Shown: in pieces, positions 20,829 to 30,608 of the stretch | Layout: every line of letters begins with the position of its first letter | How positions within the stretch are numbered: position 1 is the stretch's first letter | Source: Serinicoccus kebangsaanensis | Lineage (GTDB): Bacteria > Actinomycetota > Actinomycetes > Actinomycetales > Dermatophilaceae | Length of the DNA stretch: 64,000 nucleotides | NCBI RefSeq assembly: GCF_008919445.1 | Contig: NZ_VSLG01000004.1 | Span: forward strand, 275,938-339,937 | Reading direction: 5' to 3' | Notes under the pieces: model-generated | Told to the model about the DNA's origin: nothing | Databases searched by the model: none | Seen by the model: only the letters and a program-made list of their open reading frames with translations | Position numbers and translations under genes: made by a program

Positions 20829-21293
20829 GTGCGGCAGGAGGAATTGGTGGGCCGGGCCCTGGCCATGGTCCGGGAGAGCGGTGGCCGGGTGACCCGACCC
20901 CGCGAGCACATCCTGCGCACCGTGGTGCACCTGGGCGGGCACCCGACCGCGGCGCAGATCCACGCCGCGCTGGGCGGCGAGGGAGCACCGCACCTGTCCA
21001 CGACCTACCGCGCCCTGGAGAGCCTGTGCGCCATCGGGGCGCTGAGCCATGTCCACGTGGATCACGGGGAGCCGGGCTTCCACCTCTCCGCGCAGGTGAC
21101 GGGGAGCCCGCACGTGCACGCGGCGTGCTCGACCTGCGCCACGGTGATCGACCTCCCGGCCGAGGTGGTGGAGCCGGTGGCCGACTACCTCCGTGACAAC
21201 GGCTTCGAACCGCGCCTGGGCCACTCGGCGCTCTCGGTCAGATGCCCCCGCTGCGTCGGCGAGCCCGCCGTCACCGACCCAGCAGCTCGCTGA
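20829..21293 (+). CDS. Fur-family metalloregulator
   Basis: A 154-residue Fur/Zur/PerR-type repressor. The winged helix includes RVTRPREHIL and a recognition helix in LSTTYRALESL. The dimerisation domain has the HVH cluster and two CxxC zinc pairs, CSTC and CPRC. Whether it senses Zn, Fe or peroxide cannot be told. GTG at 20829 follows CACACT (20817-20822) by 6 bases, suggesting a leaderless mRNA; GTG at 20847, preceded by AGGAGG, is the alternative. The 3' end overlaps the convergent nnr gene by 23 bases. Confidence 0.88.
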   Translation: MRQEELVGRALAMVRESGGRVTRPREHILRTVVHLGGHPTAAQIHAALGGEGAPHLSTTYRALESLCAIGALSHVHVDHGEPGFHLSAQVTGSPHVHAACSTCATVIDLPAEVVEPVADYLRDNGFEPRLGHSALSVRCPRCVGEPAVTDPAAR

Positions 21294-22785
21294 CCACGCC
21301 CGGGATCGCCCGCGCCACCGCGCTGGCCCGGACCGGCCCTCCCGGGTTCGCCCGGTGGCCCGCCAGGCCGTGGACGAGCGCGCCGAGCGAGGCCGCCTCC
21401 CGCGGCTCGACACCGGCCGCCATCAGCGCGCCGCACAGGCCCGCCAGGACATCGCCCGACCCGGCGGTCGCGAGCCACGTCGGAGCATCGGCCTGGGTGC
21501 GGACGGGCACCTGCGGGTCGGGGTCGGCGATCACCGTGGTGGCCCCCTTGAGCAGCACCACCGCTCCGGTGGTGCGCGCCGCCCGCCGGGCGTGCCGGAC
21601 CGGGTCGGCCTCGACCTGCTCGCGGGTCACCTGCTCCTGGCGCAGCTCGGTCAGCAGCCCGGCCAGCTCCCCGGCGTGCGGTGTGAGCAGCGTCGGCGCC
21701 TCGCAGCGGAGGTGCCCCGTGCGCTGCCACTGCGCCAGGAGCTGCAGCGCGCCCGCGTCCACCACCAGCGGCACCTCGCTGGCCAGCGCCTGGCGGAACC
21801 ACTGGATCTGCCGCCGGTCGGCCGTCTCCCCGTCCTGGAGGGGGACGCCGGGGCCCATCACCATGGCCTGGATCCTCCCCTGCCCGGGCACCACCTCGGG
21901 CGAGGACGCCAGCACGAGGTCCCGCACCGGGTCCGGTCCGAGATAGCGCACCATCCCGACACCCGCCTCCAGCGCAGCGGTGGTGCACAGCACCGCTGCA
22001 CCGGGGTAGTCGACGCTCCCCGCGATGACCCCGAGCACCCCACGGCGGTACTTGTCGTCGGAGGCCGCGGGCACCGGCCACCTCCCGATGACGTCCTCCG
22101 GCTGCAGCCGCTCGACGGCGGGCGTCGCAGCCACCTCCACCCCGATGTCCACGCGGGTCAGCCTGCCGACGGCCACCTCGGTCTGCGGCAGCAGGTGCAC
22201 CGGCTTCAGCACGCCGAAGGTCACCGTCTCGTCGGCGTAGAGCGCCGTGACGCCGTCCTCGGCCCCCAGCGGCTGCTCCCCGGTGGGGTCCGCCCCGCTG
22301 GGGAGGTCGACGCTGAGCAGGTATGCCGTGTCCGGCACCATCGCGGCGACGTCGCTCATGGCGCCCGTCAGCCCGGCCCGCCCACCGATCCCGAGCAACC
22401 CGTCGACGACCAGCTGTGCGGCGCCGAGCCGGTCGCGCACCACCTCCGGCACCTCGTCCGCGTCGGGGACCAGCCGGTGGACCCGCACCCCCGACTCGCC
22501 GCAGGAGGCCAGTCCGGTGGCGTGCAGCTCGCGCGCCACCCCCACGACCTCGACCACGAGCTGCTGCTCCGAGGCCAGCAGCGCGGCGGCGTGCAGCGCG
22601 TCACCGCCGTTGTCGCCCGGCCCGGCCAGCACGACGACCCGCTCCAGCTGCCGCTCCCGGCACCTCTCGACCACCACCTCGGCCAGTCCGCCCGCGGCCC
22701 GACGCATCAGCTCGCCGTCGGGCACCCCGGCACGGACCTGCTCCTCGGCCTCGCGGACGTCGGCGATGGCATACGCCTGGTGCAT
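21271..22785 (-). CDS. nnr: Bifunctional NAD(P)H-hydrate epimerase/dehydratase
   Basis: A 504-residue metabolite-repair enzyme. The N-terminal YjeF epimerase domain (about 1-220) interconverts R- and S-NAD(P)HX and shows AGPGDNGGDALH and VDLPSGAD. The C-terminal ADP-dependent dehydratase domain (about 230-504, ribokinase fold) shows TPHAGELAGL and AGSGDVLAGLCGAL. Start ATG at 22785, one base after the acpS stop. The acpS-nnr-alr-tsaE order common in actinobacteria is split here: alr and tsaE lie 7 kb away. Confidence 0.94.
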   Translation of the reverse strand: MHQAYAIADVREAEEQVRAGVPDGELMRRAAGGLAEVVVERCRERQLERVVVLAGPGDNGGDALHAAALLASEQQLVVEVVGVARELHATGLASCGESGVRVHRLVPDADEVPEVVRDRLGAAQLVVDGLLGIGGRAGLTGAMSDVAAMVPDTAYLLSVDLPSGADPTGEQPLGAEDGVTALYADETVTFGVLKPVHLLPQTEVAVGRLTRVDIGVEVAATPAVERLQPEDVIGRWPVPAASDDKYRRGVLGVIAGSVDYPGAAVLCTTAALEAGVGMVRYLGPDPVRDLVLASSPEVVPGQGRIQAMVMGPGVPLQDGETADRRQIQWFRQALASEVPLVVDAGALQLLAQWQRTGHLRCEAPTLLTPHAGELAGLLTELRQEQVTREQVEADPVRHARRAARTTGAVVLLKGATTVIADPDPQVPVRTQADAPTWLATAGSGDVLAGLCGALMAAGVEPREAASLGALVHGLAGHRANPGGPVRASAVARAIPGVVSELLGR

Positions 22786-22786
22786 G

Positions 22787-23164
22787 TCAGTCTCCCTCGA
22801 CCTCGTCGGACGGACCCGCCTCGGCGATCACCACGGCCGACGCGACGCCGGCGTCGTGGGACAGCGAGACGTGCAGATGGCGCACGCCGAGCGCCTCGGC
22901 GCGGTCCCGGACGGTCCCCTGGATCCGCAGGTGCGGCCGCCCGCTCTCGTCCCGCTCCACCCACGCATCGGTCCAGCGCAGCCCTACAGGTGCACCCAGC
23001 GCCTTGGCCAGCGCCTCCTTGGCGGCGAAGCGGGCCGCCATCGACTCCGGGCGCAGCCCCAGCTCCTCGGTGGTGAACAGGCGCTCGCCGAGCCGGGCGT
23101 TGGCCTCGATCCGGGCGGCGAAGCGCGCGATGTCGACGACGTCGATCCCCACCCCGACGATCAC
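22787..23164 (-). CDS. acpS: Holo-ACP synthase
   Basis: A 125-residue phosphopantetheinyl transferase that activates acyl carrier protein. Motifs are [12 protein letters not shown] at the N-terminus (Mg-binding Asp) and [13 protein letters not shown] near residue 45, then SLSHD. Trimer-type AcpS length. It sits 1 base before nnr and 35 bases after the glmS stop, likely in the same operon. Confidence 0.95.
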   Translation of the reverse strand: MIVGVGIDVVDIARFAARIEANARLGERLFTTEELGLRPESMAARFAAKEALAKALGAPVGLRWTDAWVERDESGRPHLRIQGTVRDRAEALGVRHLHVSLSHDAGVASAVVIAEAGPSDEVEGD

Positions 23165-23199
23165 CGGACCGCGCCCTCGTGCATGCGTCTGCCCTCGCC

Positions 23200-25059
23200 C
23201 TACTCGACCGTGACCGACTTCGCCAGGTTGCGCGGCTGGTCCACGTCCAGGCCCTTGGCGGTCGACAGGTGCAGGGCGAAGACCTGCAGCGGGACGACCG
23301 TCAGCAGCGGGGCCAGGAGCGGCGAGGTCTTAGGGACCCGGATGACCTCGTCGGCGAAGGGGACGACGTCCTCGTCGCCCTCCTCGGCGATGACGAGGGT
23401 GCGGGCGCCCCGGGCGCGGATCTCCTGGATGTTGGAGACGATCTTGCCGTGCAACCCGTGCTCGCTGTCGGGCGAGGGCACGACGATGAAGACCGGCTGC
23501 CCGGGCTCGATCAGGGCGATCGGGCCGTGCTTGAGCTCCCCCGCGGCGAATCCCTCGGCGTGGATGTAGGCGAGCTCCTTGAGCTTGAGCGCACCCTCCA
23601 TCGCGATCGGGTAGCCGACGTGCCGGCCGAGGAAGAGCACCGAGCGGGAGTCGGCCATGAAGTAGGCGATCTCCTGCACCCGGTCCATGGTGCCCAGCAG
23701 CTGCTCGATCTTGTCCGGTATGCCGTGCAGCTCGGCCATGACCTCCGCGGCGCTGCGCCCGTAGGACTCGCCGCGCAGGGAGGTGAGGTAGAGACCGAGC
23801 ACGTAGGAGGCCGTGATCTGGGCGAGGAAGGCCTTGGTCGAGGCGACCGCGATCTCGGGGCCGGCGTGCGTGTAGAGGACGGCGTCGGACTCGCGGGGGA
23901 TGGTCGAGCCGTGGGTGTTGCAGATGGAGACGGTCTTGGCGCCCAGCTCCTTGGCGTGCCGCACCGCCATCAGGGTGTCCATCGTCTCGCCGGACTGGGA
24001 GATCGACACCACCAGGGTGCGGGAGTCGATGACCGGGTCGCGGTAGCGGAACTCGTGCGCCAGCTCGACCTCCACCGGGATCCGGGTCCACCGCTCGATG
24101 GCGTACTTGGCCACCATCCCGGCGTACGAGGCAGTGCCGCAGGCCACGATGACGATCTTGTCCACCGCCCGGAGCTCCTCGACCGGGATGTGCAGCTCGT
24201 CCAGCATGAGGTTGCCCTCGGCGTCCGTGCGCCCGAGGAGGGTGTCGGCGACGGCGTGCGGCTGGTCGTGGATCTCCTTCTCCATGAAGGTGTCGTAGCC
24301 ACCCTTCTCGGCGGCAGCGGCGTCCCAGGTCACCTCGTAGGCCTTGCCGTCGCTGGGCGAGCCGTCGAAGTTGATGACGGTGTAGCTGTCCGGGGTGATC
24401 GTCACGATCTGGTCCTGACCGAGCTCCAGCGCCTGGCGGGTGTGGCCGATGAAGGCCGCCACGTCCGAGCCGAGGTAGTTCTCCCCCTCCCCGAGCCCCA
24501 CGACCAGAGGGCTGTTGCGGCGGGCACCGACCACCACGTCGCGCTGGTCCGCGTGGACGGCCAGCAGGGTGAACGCCCCGTCGAGGGTGCCGACCACCTC
24601 GCGCATCGCCTCGGTCAGGTCACCGTGCCGGCCGAAGGCCTGCTCGACGAGGTGGGCGACCACCTCGGTGTCGGTCTCGGAGGTGAAGGCGACGCCCTCC
24701 TCCAGCAGCCCGCTCTTGAGGGCGTGGAAGTTCTCGATGATCCCGTTGTGCACCAGGGCGAGCTTGCCCGCGTTCCCGCCGCGGTGCGGGTGGGCGTTGG
24801 CGTCGGTCGGGCCGCCGTGGGTGGCCCACCGGGTGTGCCCGATCGCGGTCGCCGTCTCCGGGAGCGGTGCGTCGGCCAGGGCCTGCTCCAGGTTGCTCAG
24901 CTTGCCGGCCCGCTTGCGCGTCTGCACGGCACCCTCCTCGACCACGGCGATCCCCGCCGAGTCGTAGCCGCGGTACTCCAGCCGGCCCAGCCCCTCCATC
25001 ACGACACCCAGCGCCTTGTCGCTGGTCACGGGACCGACATAGCCGACGATTCCACACAT
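23200..25059 (-). CDS. glmS: Glutamine-fructose-6-phosphate aminotransferase
   Basis: A 619-residue enzyme making glucosamine-6-phosphate for peptidoglycan and, in this organism, mycothiol precursors. It starts MCGIVGYVG with the N-terminal nucleophile Cys2 and glutaminase motifs HTRWATHG and HNG. Two SIS sugar-isomerase domains follow ([30 protein letters not shown]), ending KSVTVE. ATG at 25059 is preceded by TAGTCT (25067-25072) at 7 bases, a likely leaderless start. No glmS ribozyme is seen. Confidence 0.97.
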   Translation of the reverse strand: MCGIVGYVGPVTSDKALGVVMEGLGRLEYRGYDSAGIAVVEEGAVQTRKRAGKLSNLEQALADAPLPETATAIGHTRWATHGGPTDANAHPHRGGNAGKLALVHNGIIENFHALKSGLLEEGVAFTSETDTEVVAHLVEQAFGRHGDLTEAMREVVGTLDGAFTLLAVHADQRDVVVGARRNSPLVVGLGEGENYLGSDVAAFIGHTRQALELGQDQIVTITPDSYTVINFDGSPSDGKAYEVTWDAAAAEKGGYDTFMEKEIHDQPHAVADTLLGRTDAEGNLMLDELHIPVEELRAVDKIVIVACGTASYAGMVAKYAIERWTRIPVEVELAHEFRYRDPVIDSRTLVVSISQSGETMDTLMAVRHAKELGAKTVSICNTHGSTIPRESDAVLYTHAGPEIAVASTKAFLAQITASYVLGLYLTSLRGESYGRSAAEVMAELHGIPDKIEQLLGTMDRVQEIAYFMADSRSVLFLGRHVGYPIAMEGALKLKELAYIHAEGFAAGELKHGPIALIEPGQPVFIVVPSPDSEHGLHGKIVSNIQEIRARGARTLVIAEEGDEDVVPFADEVIRVPKTSPLLAPLLTVVPLQVFALHLSTAKGLDVDQPRNLAKSVTVE

Positions 25060-25167
25060 GGGGACAAGACTACGTGGGCGCCGGACCGACCTCGAACCCT
25101 GCGGCCGCGGCACGCCGCGCGGGTGCACGCGTGGCCGCCCTGCCGCCGCGCTTGGCACAATGCCCGC

Positions 25168-26124
25168 ATGGGATCCCACGGCAACGCCGCCATCCCCTCT
25201 CCCTACGTGGAGCTGGACCGCGGCGACTGGGCACGGCTGCGCGAAGAGCACCCGATGGAGCTGGACGCCGCCGACGTCGAACGGCTGCGAGGCCTCGGGG
25301 AGCGGCTGGACATCGCCGAGGTCGAGCAGGTCTACCTGCCGATCAGCCGACTGCTCTCCTTCTACGAGCGGGCGACCGGGCGGCTGCACCAGGTGACCAG
25401 CGACTTCCTCGACGAGGGTCACGAGCGCACCCCCTTCGTCATCGGCGTGGCCGGCTCGGTCGCCGTCGGGAAGTCCACCACGGCGCGCATCCTCCGCGAG
25501 CTGATCTCGCGCTGGGAGGGGGCGCCGAAGGTCGACCTGGTCACGACGGACGGGTTCCTCTTCCCGAACGAGGTGCTGGAGCGACGTCACCTGATGCCGC
25601 GCAAGGGGTTCCCCGAGTCCTACGACCGGCGGGCGCTGCTGCGCTTCGTGAGCGAGGTCAAGGCGGGCAAGGCCGAGGTGCGGGCGCCGGTCTACAGCCA
25701 CCTCGTCTACGACATCGTCCCGGACGAGCACATCGTGGTGCAGCGACCGGACGTGCTCATCGTCGAGGGTCTGAACGTGCTGCAACCACCGCGCTCCCAG
25801 GAGAAGGGCGGGGCCGGGCTCGCCGTCAGCGACTTCTTCGACTTCTCCGTCTACGTCGACGCCCACGTCGGCGACATCAAGCGGTGGTACGTCGACCGCT
25901 TCCTCGAGCTGCGGCAGACCGCCTTCGCCGACCCCGAGTCCCACTTCCACCGGTATGCCTCGCTCACCGACGACGCGGCCGTCGACATCGCCGGCAACAT
26001 CTGGGACACCATCAACGCCCCGAACCTGGTCGAGAACATCCTGCCCACCCGCAGCAGGGCCACCCTCGTGCTGCTCAAGGGCGCCGACCACAGCGTCGAC
26101 CGCGTCCGGCTGCGCCGCCTCTGA
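25168..26124 (+). CDS. coaA: Pantothenate kinase, type I
   Basis: A 318-residue kinase phosphorylating pantothenate, first step of CoA synthesis. P-loop [11 protein letters not shown] lies at residues 93-103. Further motifs are [18 protein letters not shown], and ADHSV near the C-terminus. Length is standard for bacterial CoaA. ATG at 25168 follows CACAAT (25156-25161) by 6 bases, consistent with a leaderless mRNA. Divergent from glmS. Confidence 0.96.
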   Translation: MGSHGNAAIPSPYVELDRGDWARLREEHPMELDAADVERLRGLGERLDIAEVEQVYLPISRLLSFYERATGRLHQVTSDFLDEGHERTPFVIGVAGSVAVGKSTTARILRELISRWEGAPKVDLVTTDGFLFPNEVLERRHLMPRKGFPESYDRRALLRFVSEVKAGKAEVRAPVYSHLVYDIVPDEHIVVQRPDVLIVEGLNVLQPPRSQEKGGAGLAVSDFFDFSVYVDAHVGDIKRWYVDRFLELRQTAFADPESHFHRYASLTDDAAVDIAGNIWDTINAPNLVENILPTRSRATLVLLKGADHSVDRVRLRRL

Positions 26125-26144
26125 GCGAGGCCATGCACCGTCGG

Positions 26145-26202
26145 ACGTGCACCACAGGCATACCTCTCGCGCAACGGCGGCGAGCAGCGCCGTGGTGCAC
26201 GT
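26145..26202. terminator. Inverted repeat between convergent coaA and DUF1206 gene
   Basis: ACGTGCACCAC (26145-26155) and GTGGTGCACGT (26192-26202) are perfectly complementary 11-bp arms, with a GC-rich 36-base interior that can fold further. Tail-to-tail position suggests a bidirectional terminator. Confidence 0.5.
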
Positions 26203-26221
26203 CGCTGCTCACACCCGGCGC

Positions 26222-27022
26222 TCAGTCCATCCGGGCATACCGGGCGCGGGCGAAGCTGTAGAGGCCGTAGAGCGCCAGGCCGACCGCGACGACGAGCAGG
26301 AGCACGGTGCCGAAGGGCTGGCCGGCGAGGGCCTTCAGGGCACCGTCCATGCCCTGCGCCTCGTCCGGGTCGGCCTGCCACGCCGCGAGGCCGAAGAGTG
26401 AGCCGACGACCACCAGCGCCAGGCCTTTCGCCGCATACCCGACCGTCCCGGCCACCTTCACCCACCGCGCGAGCTCTCCGCGCACGCCGCCGGACAGGTC
26501 GTCGAGGAAGGTCTGGGCCAGACCCTTGTAGACGTGGTAGACGGCGACACCGATGACGGCGAGAGCCACGACGCCGACCAGGATCCGCCCGCCGGGCACC
26601 TCCATCAGCCGCCCGGTGACGTCGGCGCTGGACTCCTGTCCGCCGGAGCTGCCACCGCCGGTGGCGAACCGGCTCGAGATCACCCCCAGCGCGGCATACA
26701 GCACCCCCTTGCCGACCGCCTTCACCCGGTCCCCGGCACCGCCGCCGCCGAGCAGCCCGTCCAGCAGCTGGAACAGGGCGAGCGCGAGGAACCCGACCAC
26801 GCAGACCCACAGCAGGACCGGGCCCGCGGGGGCCTCGCGCACCGTCGCGATCGCGCCGCTGGTGTCCGCCTCGCCCCCGCTGCCGAACGCCACCCGTCCC
26901 GCGATCCATCCGAGGACGAGGTGGATCAGCCCGCTGGCGGCGAAGCCCACACGGGCGAGTCTCTCGAGCCACGGGTGGTCGGCGACCTGGCGGGCGCCCT
27001 CGCCCCGGATGTCGGTGCTCAC
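26222..27022 (-). CDS. DUF1206 membrane protein
   Basis: A 266-residue polytopic protein with three repeated two-helix units. Each begins with an ARVGFAASG-, AVGKGVLYAALG- or VGYAAKGLALVVVG-like helix and is followed by a second hydrophobic helix, giving six membrane segments. This is the DUF1206 architecture of actinobacteria; function is unknown. GTG at 27022 is preceded by CACACT (27030-27035) at 7 bases, a probable leaderless start. Confidence 0.85.
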   Translation of the reverse strand: MSTDIRGEGARQVADHPWLERLARVGFAASGLIHLVLGWIAGRVAFGSGGEADTSGAIATVREAPAGPVLLWVCVVGFLALALFQLLDGLLGGGGAGDRVKAVGKGVLYAALGVISSRFATGGGSSGGQESSADVTGRLMEVPGGRILVGVVALAVIGVAVYHVYKGLAQTFLDDLSGGVRGELARWVKVAGTVGYAAKGLALVVVGSLFGLAAWQADPDEAQGMDGALKALAGQPFGTVLLLVVAVGLALYGLYSFARARYARMD

Positions 27023-27040
27023 GGCCGAAAGTGTGACAAA

Positions 27041-27065
27041 CCCCCGGCCGCGACGCGACCGGGGG
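27041..27065 (-). terminator. Intrinsic terminator of the transglycosylase-like gene
   Basis: On the minus strand CCCCCGG and CCGGGGG form a perfect 7-bp stem around an 11-base loop, followed by TTTGTC. It lies 29 bases after the stop at 27094. Confidence 0.75.
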
Positions 27066-27093
27066 TGATGTCAGGTATGCCGAAGGGCTCGGC

Positions 27094-28014
27094 TCAGTAC
27101 CAGTTCACGGCCTGGGAGTGGGCCCAGGCGGCGCACGGCGAGCCGTAGCGGCCGGAGATGTATCCGAGGCCCCACTGGATCTGGGTGGCAGGGTTGGTCT
27201 GCCAGTCCGCCCCGGCGGAGGCCATCTTGCTGCCGGGCAGGGACTGCGGGATGCCGTAGGCGCCCGAGCTCGGGTTCATCGCCGTGTGGTTCCAGCCGGA
27301 CTCCTTCTGCCACAGCGAGTCCAGGCAGCCCCACTGGTCCATCCCCCAGCCGTAGCTGCCCAGCATCGACTGCGCGATGGAGCGGGAGTCGCCGGAGTAG
27401 ACCGGCTGCGCGGCCGGCTCGGGCTGCGGCTGCACCGCCTGGCGCGCCTGGTCACGGGAGGCGGCCTGCTCCTGCTCGGCGGCGCGCTCGGCAGCGGCCT
27501 GCTCGGCGGCCGCGGCGTCGGCGGCAGCCTGCTCGGCGGCTGCGGCGTCGGCGGCAGCCTGCTCGGCGGCGGCCCGCTCGGCGGCTTCCCGGGCGGCCTT
27601 CTCGGCCTCGGCGCGACGCTTCTCGGCACGCTCCTGGGCGACCGCGTCGGCGGCGTCCTGGACGGTGGAGAGGCTGCGGTCACGCATCCCCGTCGACAGG
27701 CCCAGCGCAGCGGCCTGGTCCTCGCGCATCTGCCGCACCTCGGCGAACATGCCGGAGGACTCGTTCGCGGCAGCGTCGCTGAGGGCGGCGACGGCGTCGG
27801 CGGCGACGGTCGGCGAGAACTGGCCGACCGAGGCGCGCAGCGCCTCGTTCGGCGCGTCCGCCTGCGGGGCGCCGGAGCCGGCGGTGGCGGCGTAGGTGGC
27901 CAGGCCGAGGGAACCCGCGGCGATCGAGGCGGTGACCGCCATGGCGGCGGGGCTCATCCGGCGGCCGCGCGCGTGGCGGGCCTGCTGGTCATCGGTCGTG
28001 GGGGCAGGGCTCAT
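27094..28014 (-). CDS. Secreted coiled-coil protein with C-terminal transglycosylase-like (SLT) domain
   Basis: A 306-residue exported protein. A basic N-terminus and a hydrophobic helix (about residues 20-40) form a signal peptide or anchor. Residues about 100-190 are an Ala/Glu/Arg coiled coil containing 10-residue repeats of the type AAEQAAADAA. The C-terminal ~85 residues form a lysozyme-like domain (WQKESGWNHTAMN with the likely catalytic Glu, then GAYGIPQ and a late AWAHS). Such proteins cleave peptidoglycan or act as aggregation-promoting factors. ATG at 28014 is chosen with GAGGAAG 10 bases upstream; a GTG at 28032 is possible. Confidence 0.85.
   Translation of the reverse strand: MSPAPTTDDQQARHARGRRMSPAAMAVTASIAAGSLGLATYAATAGSGAPQADAPNEALRASVGQFSPTVAADAVAALSDAAANESSGMFAEVRQMREDQAAALGLSTGMRDRSLSTVQDAADAVAQERAEKRRAEAEKAAREAAERAAAEQAAADAAAAEQAAADAAAAEQAAAERAAEQEQAASRDQARQAVQPQPEPAAQPVYSGDSRSIAQSMLGSYGWGMDQWGCLDSLWQKESGWNHTAMNPSSGAYGIPQSLPGSKMASAGADWQTNPATQIQWGLGYISGRYGSPCAAWAHSQAVNWY
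27498..27570 (-). repeat. 30-bp tandem repeat inside the coiled-coil gene
   Basis: Two near-identical 30-bp units (27511-27540 and 27541-27570, one mismatch) plus a partial third encode the AAEQAAADAA decapeptide. This is a slippage-prone in-frame repeat likely to vary in copy number between strains. Confidence 0.8.
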
Positions 28015-28110
28015 GGGACAGATCTTCCTCACTCGGATGGCACGCCGCGTCTCGCTGACGGTGCGGGGTCCTCGTGAGGGACGGTCCAGGGAGACGAGGA
28101 GCCGCGCGGC

Positions 28111-28131
28111 GTTACCGAAATGTGATGTAAC
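28111..28131. promoter_or_regulatory. GTTAC/GTAAC dyad upstream of the SLT gene
   Basis: GTTAC (28111-28115) and GTAAC (28127-28131) flank an AT-richer 11-base core, about 100 bases before the SLT gene start. MtrA-type response regulators recognise GTAAC-like repeats before cell-wall hydrolase genes in actinobacteria. Assignment here is inference. The rest of the 234-base gap shows no other clear element. Confidence 0.3.
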
Positions 28132-28248
28132 GGTTCCACGGTGCCGGGCAGAGCGGCCCTACGTCAAACCCAGAGCGGCAGACGTGGCGAAGGTCACACC
28201 ATGCTGAGACGCGTGTGACAGGAGGGACTGTATCTCACGTCCCAGCAG

Positions 28249-29625
28249 TCACAGGAGTGTGTCCGGCCCCTCCAGCATCTCCGTCACCAACGCAGCGATC
28301 GGGCTCCGCTCGCTGCGGTGAAGCGTGACGTGGGCGAAGAGGGGATGACCCTTCAGGGCCTCGATCACGGCCGCCACGCCGTCGTGCCTGCCGACCCGCA
28401 GGTTGTCCCGCTGCGCCACGTCGTGGGTGAGGACCACCCGCGAGCTCTGACCGATGCGCGACAGCACGGTGAGGAGCACGTTGCGCTCCAGGCTCTGCGC
28501 CTCGTCGACGATGACGAAGGCGTCGTGCAACGACCGCCCGCGGATGTGGGTCAGCGGCAGCACCTCGAGCATGTCCCGGTCCAGGATCTCCTCGACGACC
28601 TCCTTGGAGACCACCGCGCCCAGGGTGTCGAAGACCGCCTGGGCCCACGGCCCCATCTTGTCGTTCTCGCTCCCGGGGAGGTAGCCGAGCTCCTGCCCGC
28701 CGACGGCGTAGAGGGGCCGGAAGACGATGACCTTGCGGTGCTGCCGCCGCTCCATCACGGCCTCGAGGCCGGCGCACAGCGCCAGCGCGCTCTTGCCGGT
28801 GCCGGCGCGCCCACCGAGGCTGATGATCCCCACGTCCGGGTCCAGCAGCAGGTCGAGCGCGATGCGCTGCTCCGCCGAGCGGCCGTGCAGACCGAAGGCG
28901 TCCCGGTCCCCACGCACGAGCTTGATGGACCCGTCGGGCGACACGCGACCGAGCGCACTGCCGGACGCGCCCAGGACGGTGAGCCCGGTGTGCGTGCGCA
29001 GCTCGGCGGCACCAGGGTGCTCGAGCCGCCCGCTGTCGTAGAGCTCGCGCATCTGCTCGTCGTCGACCTCGATCTCCGACATGCCGGTCCAGCCGCTGTC
29101 CACCGCGAGCTCGGCGCGGTACTCCTCCGCGTCCAGGCCCACCGCGGAGGCCTTGACGCGCATCGGCAGGTCCTTGCTGACGACGGTCACGTCGTGGCCC
29201 TCGCCCGAGAGGTTGGCCGCCACCGCGAGGATCCGGCTGTCGTTGTCGGCGAGGCGGAATCCGGCCGGGAGCGCCGTCGGGTCCGTGTGGTTGAGCTCGA
29301 CGCGCACGCTGCCACCGGCACCACCGACGGGCACCGGCTCGCTGAGCGTGCCGTGCGCCACCCGCATGTCGTCCAGCATCCGGAGCGCCTGGCGGGCGAA
29401 GTAGCCCAGCTCGGGGTGGTGCCGCTTGGCCTCGAGCTCGGTGATGACCACGACCGGGAGGACCACCTCGTGCTCCGCGAAGCGCAGCAGCGCCCGAGGG
29501 TCGGACAGCAGCACCGAGGTGTCCAGGACATACGTCTTGCGGCCGGTCTCCGGCAGCGCGCCGAAGGGCGTGACGTCGGTGTCGTCCAGCAGGTCGGTGG
29601 TCGAGACGGTGCGGCTCTCACTCAT
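28249..29625 (-). CDS. PIN-PhoH fusion protein (PhoH2-type RNA helicase/RNase)
   Basis: A 458-residue protein. The N-terminal PIN nuclease domain (about 25-165) starts with [14 protein letters not shown] and contains acidic catalytic residues and ADNDSRIL. The C-terminal PhoH ATPase domain (about 245-458) has Walker [15 protein letters not shown] and Walker [10 protein letters not shown]. PhoH2 proteins of mycobacteria unwind and cleave RNA. ATG at 29625 has GGGAG 7 bases upstream; longer in-frame ORF upstream is ignored. It lies downstream of the prenyl transferase on the same strand. Confidence 0.92.
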   Translation of the reverse strand: MSESRTVSTTDLLDDTDVTPFGALPETGRKTYVLDTSVLLSDPRALLRFAEHEVVLPVVVITELEAKRHHPELGYFARQALRMLDDMRVAHGTLSEPVPVGGAGGSVRVELNHTDPTALPAGFRLADNDSRILAVAANLSGEGHDVTVVSKDLPMRVKASAVGLDAEEYRAELAVDSGWTGMSEIEVDDEQMRELYDSGRLEHPGAAELRTHTGLTVLGASGSALGRVSPDGSIKLVRGDRDAFGLHGRSAEQRIALDLLLDPDVGIISLGGRAGTGKSALALCAGLEAVMERRQHRKVIVFRPLYAVGGQELGYLPGSENDKMGPWAQAVFDTLGAVVSKEVVEEILDRDMLEVLPLTHIRGRSLHDAFVIVDEAQSLERNVLLTVLSRIGQSSRVVLTHDVAQRDNLRVGRHDGVAAVIEALKGHPLFAHVTLHRSERSPIAALVTEMLEGPDTLL

Positions 29626-29728
29626 GCTGACTCCCAGGGTGACACGCGTCGGAGCCCGGCTGCCCCGCGCCTGCATCGACGGTATGCCGCGCGTCGCCCC
29701 GGCGACGGCTGGCCGGGCGGCGTGTCGC

Positions 29729-30493
29729 TCAGCTGCCGAACCTGCGCTCCCGCTCGGCATAGGCACGGAGGGCGCGCAGGAAGTCCACCTTGCGGAAGTC
29801 GGGCCAGAAGGCCTCGCAGAAGTAGAACTCGCTGTGCGCGCTCTGCCACAGCAGGAAGCCGCCGAGCCGCTGCTCGCCCGAGGTCCGGATGACCAGGTCC
29901 GGGTCCGGGAGACCCCGGGTGTAGAGGTGGCCGGCGATGTCCTCGACCGTGACCGTGCTGGCCACCTCGTCCAGGGTGGATCCGGCCGCGGCGGCGTCGC
30001 GCAGCAGCGACCGCACGGCGTCGGCGATCTCGCGCCGGCCGCCGTAGCCGATGGCCACGTTGACGACCATGGCGTCGACCTCGTCCGTCAGGGCGGCGGC
30101 CTCGGTGAGGCGGGTGGCCGTCGGCTCCGGGAGCAGGTCCAGCGCCCCCACCACGCGCACCCGCCACCGGCCGGTGGCGGCCAGCTGCTCCACCACACCC
30201 TCGATGATGGCGAGCAACGGCTCCAGCTCCCCGGCCGCCCGGTTCAGGTTGTCGGTCGACAGCAGCCACAGCGTGACCACCTCGACCCGCGCCTCCTCGC
30301 ACCAGCCCAGGAACGGCGCGATGTTCTCCGCACCCGCTCGGTGACCGTCCGCGGTCTCCGCGCCCCGCAGCCGGGCCCACCTCCGGTTGCCGTCGAGCAT
30401 CACCCCGATGTGCCGGGGCAGGCGCTCCGTGGGCAGGTGCCGGCGCAGGGAGGAGTTGTAGGCCCGATAGACCAGGTCCCGCGGCGTCGGCAT
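29729..30493 (-). CDS. Z-isoprenyl diphosphate synthase
   Basis: A 254-residue cis-prenyltransferase that chain-extends allylic diphosphates with isopentenyl diphosphate. Motifs are [12 protein letters not shown] (catalytic Asp), [20 protein letters not shown] and the C-terminal [23 protein letters not shown]. Actinobacteria often carry two such genes, one short-chain and one decaprenyl-forming, and the product length is not deducible. ATG at 30493 is preceded by TAGGTT (30501-30506) at 7 bases, a probable leaderless start. Confidence 0.92.
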   Translation of the reverse strand: MPTPRDLVYRAYNSSLRRHLPTERLPRHIGVMLDGNRRWARLRGAETADGHRAGAENIAPFLGWCEEARVEVVTLWLLSTDNLNRAAGELEPLLAIIEGVVEQLAATGRWRVRVVGALDLLPEPTATRLTEAAALTDEVDAMVVNVAIGYGGRREIADAVRSLLRDAAAAGSTLDEVASTVTVEDIAGHLYTRGLPDPDLVIRTSGEQRLGGFLLWQSAHSEFYFCEAFWPDFRKVDFLRALRAYAERERRFGS

Positions 30494-30562
30494 GGTTTCC
30501 AACCTACCGGCCCCGGCTGGACGGCTGCTGCGACCCCGGGGCCGCAGTGCGGCCCCCAGAGC

Positions 30563-30602
30563 AACCTACGGTTTCGTAACCTACGGTTGCGTAAGTTAGG
30601 CT
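30563..30602 (+). promoter_or_regulatory. Promoter of trhA with two tandem dyads
   Basis: A 15-bp direct repeat (30563-30577, 30578-30592; one mismatch) starts with AACCTACGGTT. Each copy forms an imperfect TetR-like dyad: CCTACG-GTTT-CGTAAC and CCTACG-GTTG-CGTAAG. The second dyad abuts the -10 hexamer TAGGCT (30597-30602), which precedes the ATG by 6 bases. A repressor bound here would block transcription. Confidence 0.55.
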
Positions 30603-30608
30603 GGGAGC

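Noticed and set aside
25060..25167. glmS ribozyme
   Set aside because: It is known mainly from Firmicutes, and the glmS transcript appears to start about 7 bases after TAGTCT, leaving no room for it.
27498..27570. CRISPR array
   Set aside because: The units are directly adjacent with no spacers, and encode a decapeptide in frame within a coiled coil.
28015..28248. c-di-AMP (ydaO) riboswitch before the SLT-domain gene
   Set aside because: Such riboswitches precede many actinobacterial wall-hydrolase genes, but I see none of the conserved core sequence; only a GTTAC/GTAAC dyad is present.
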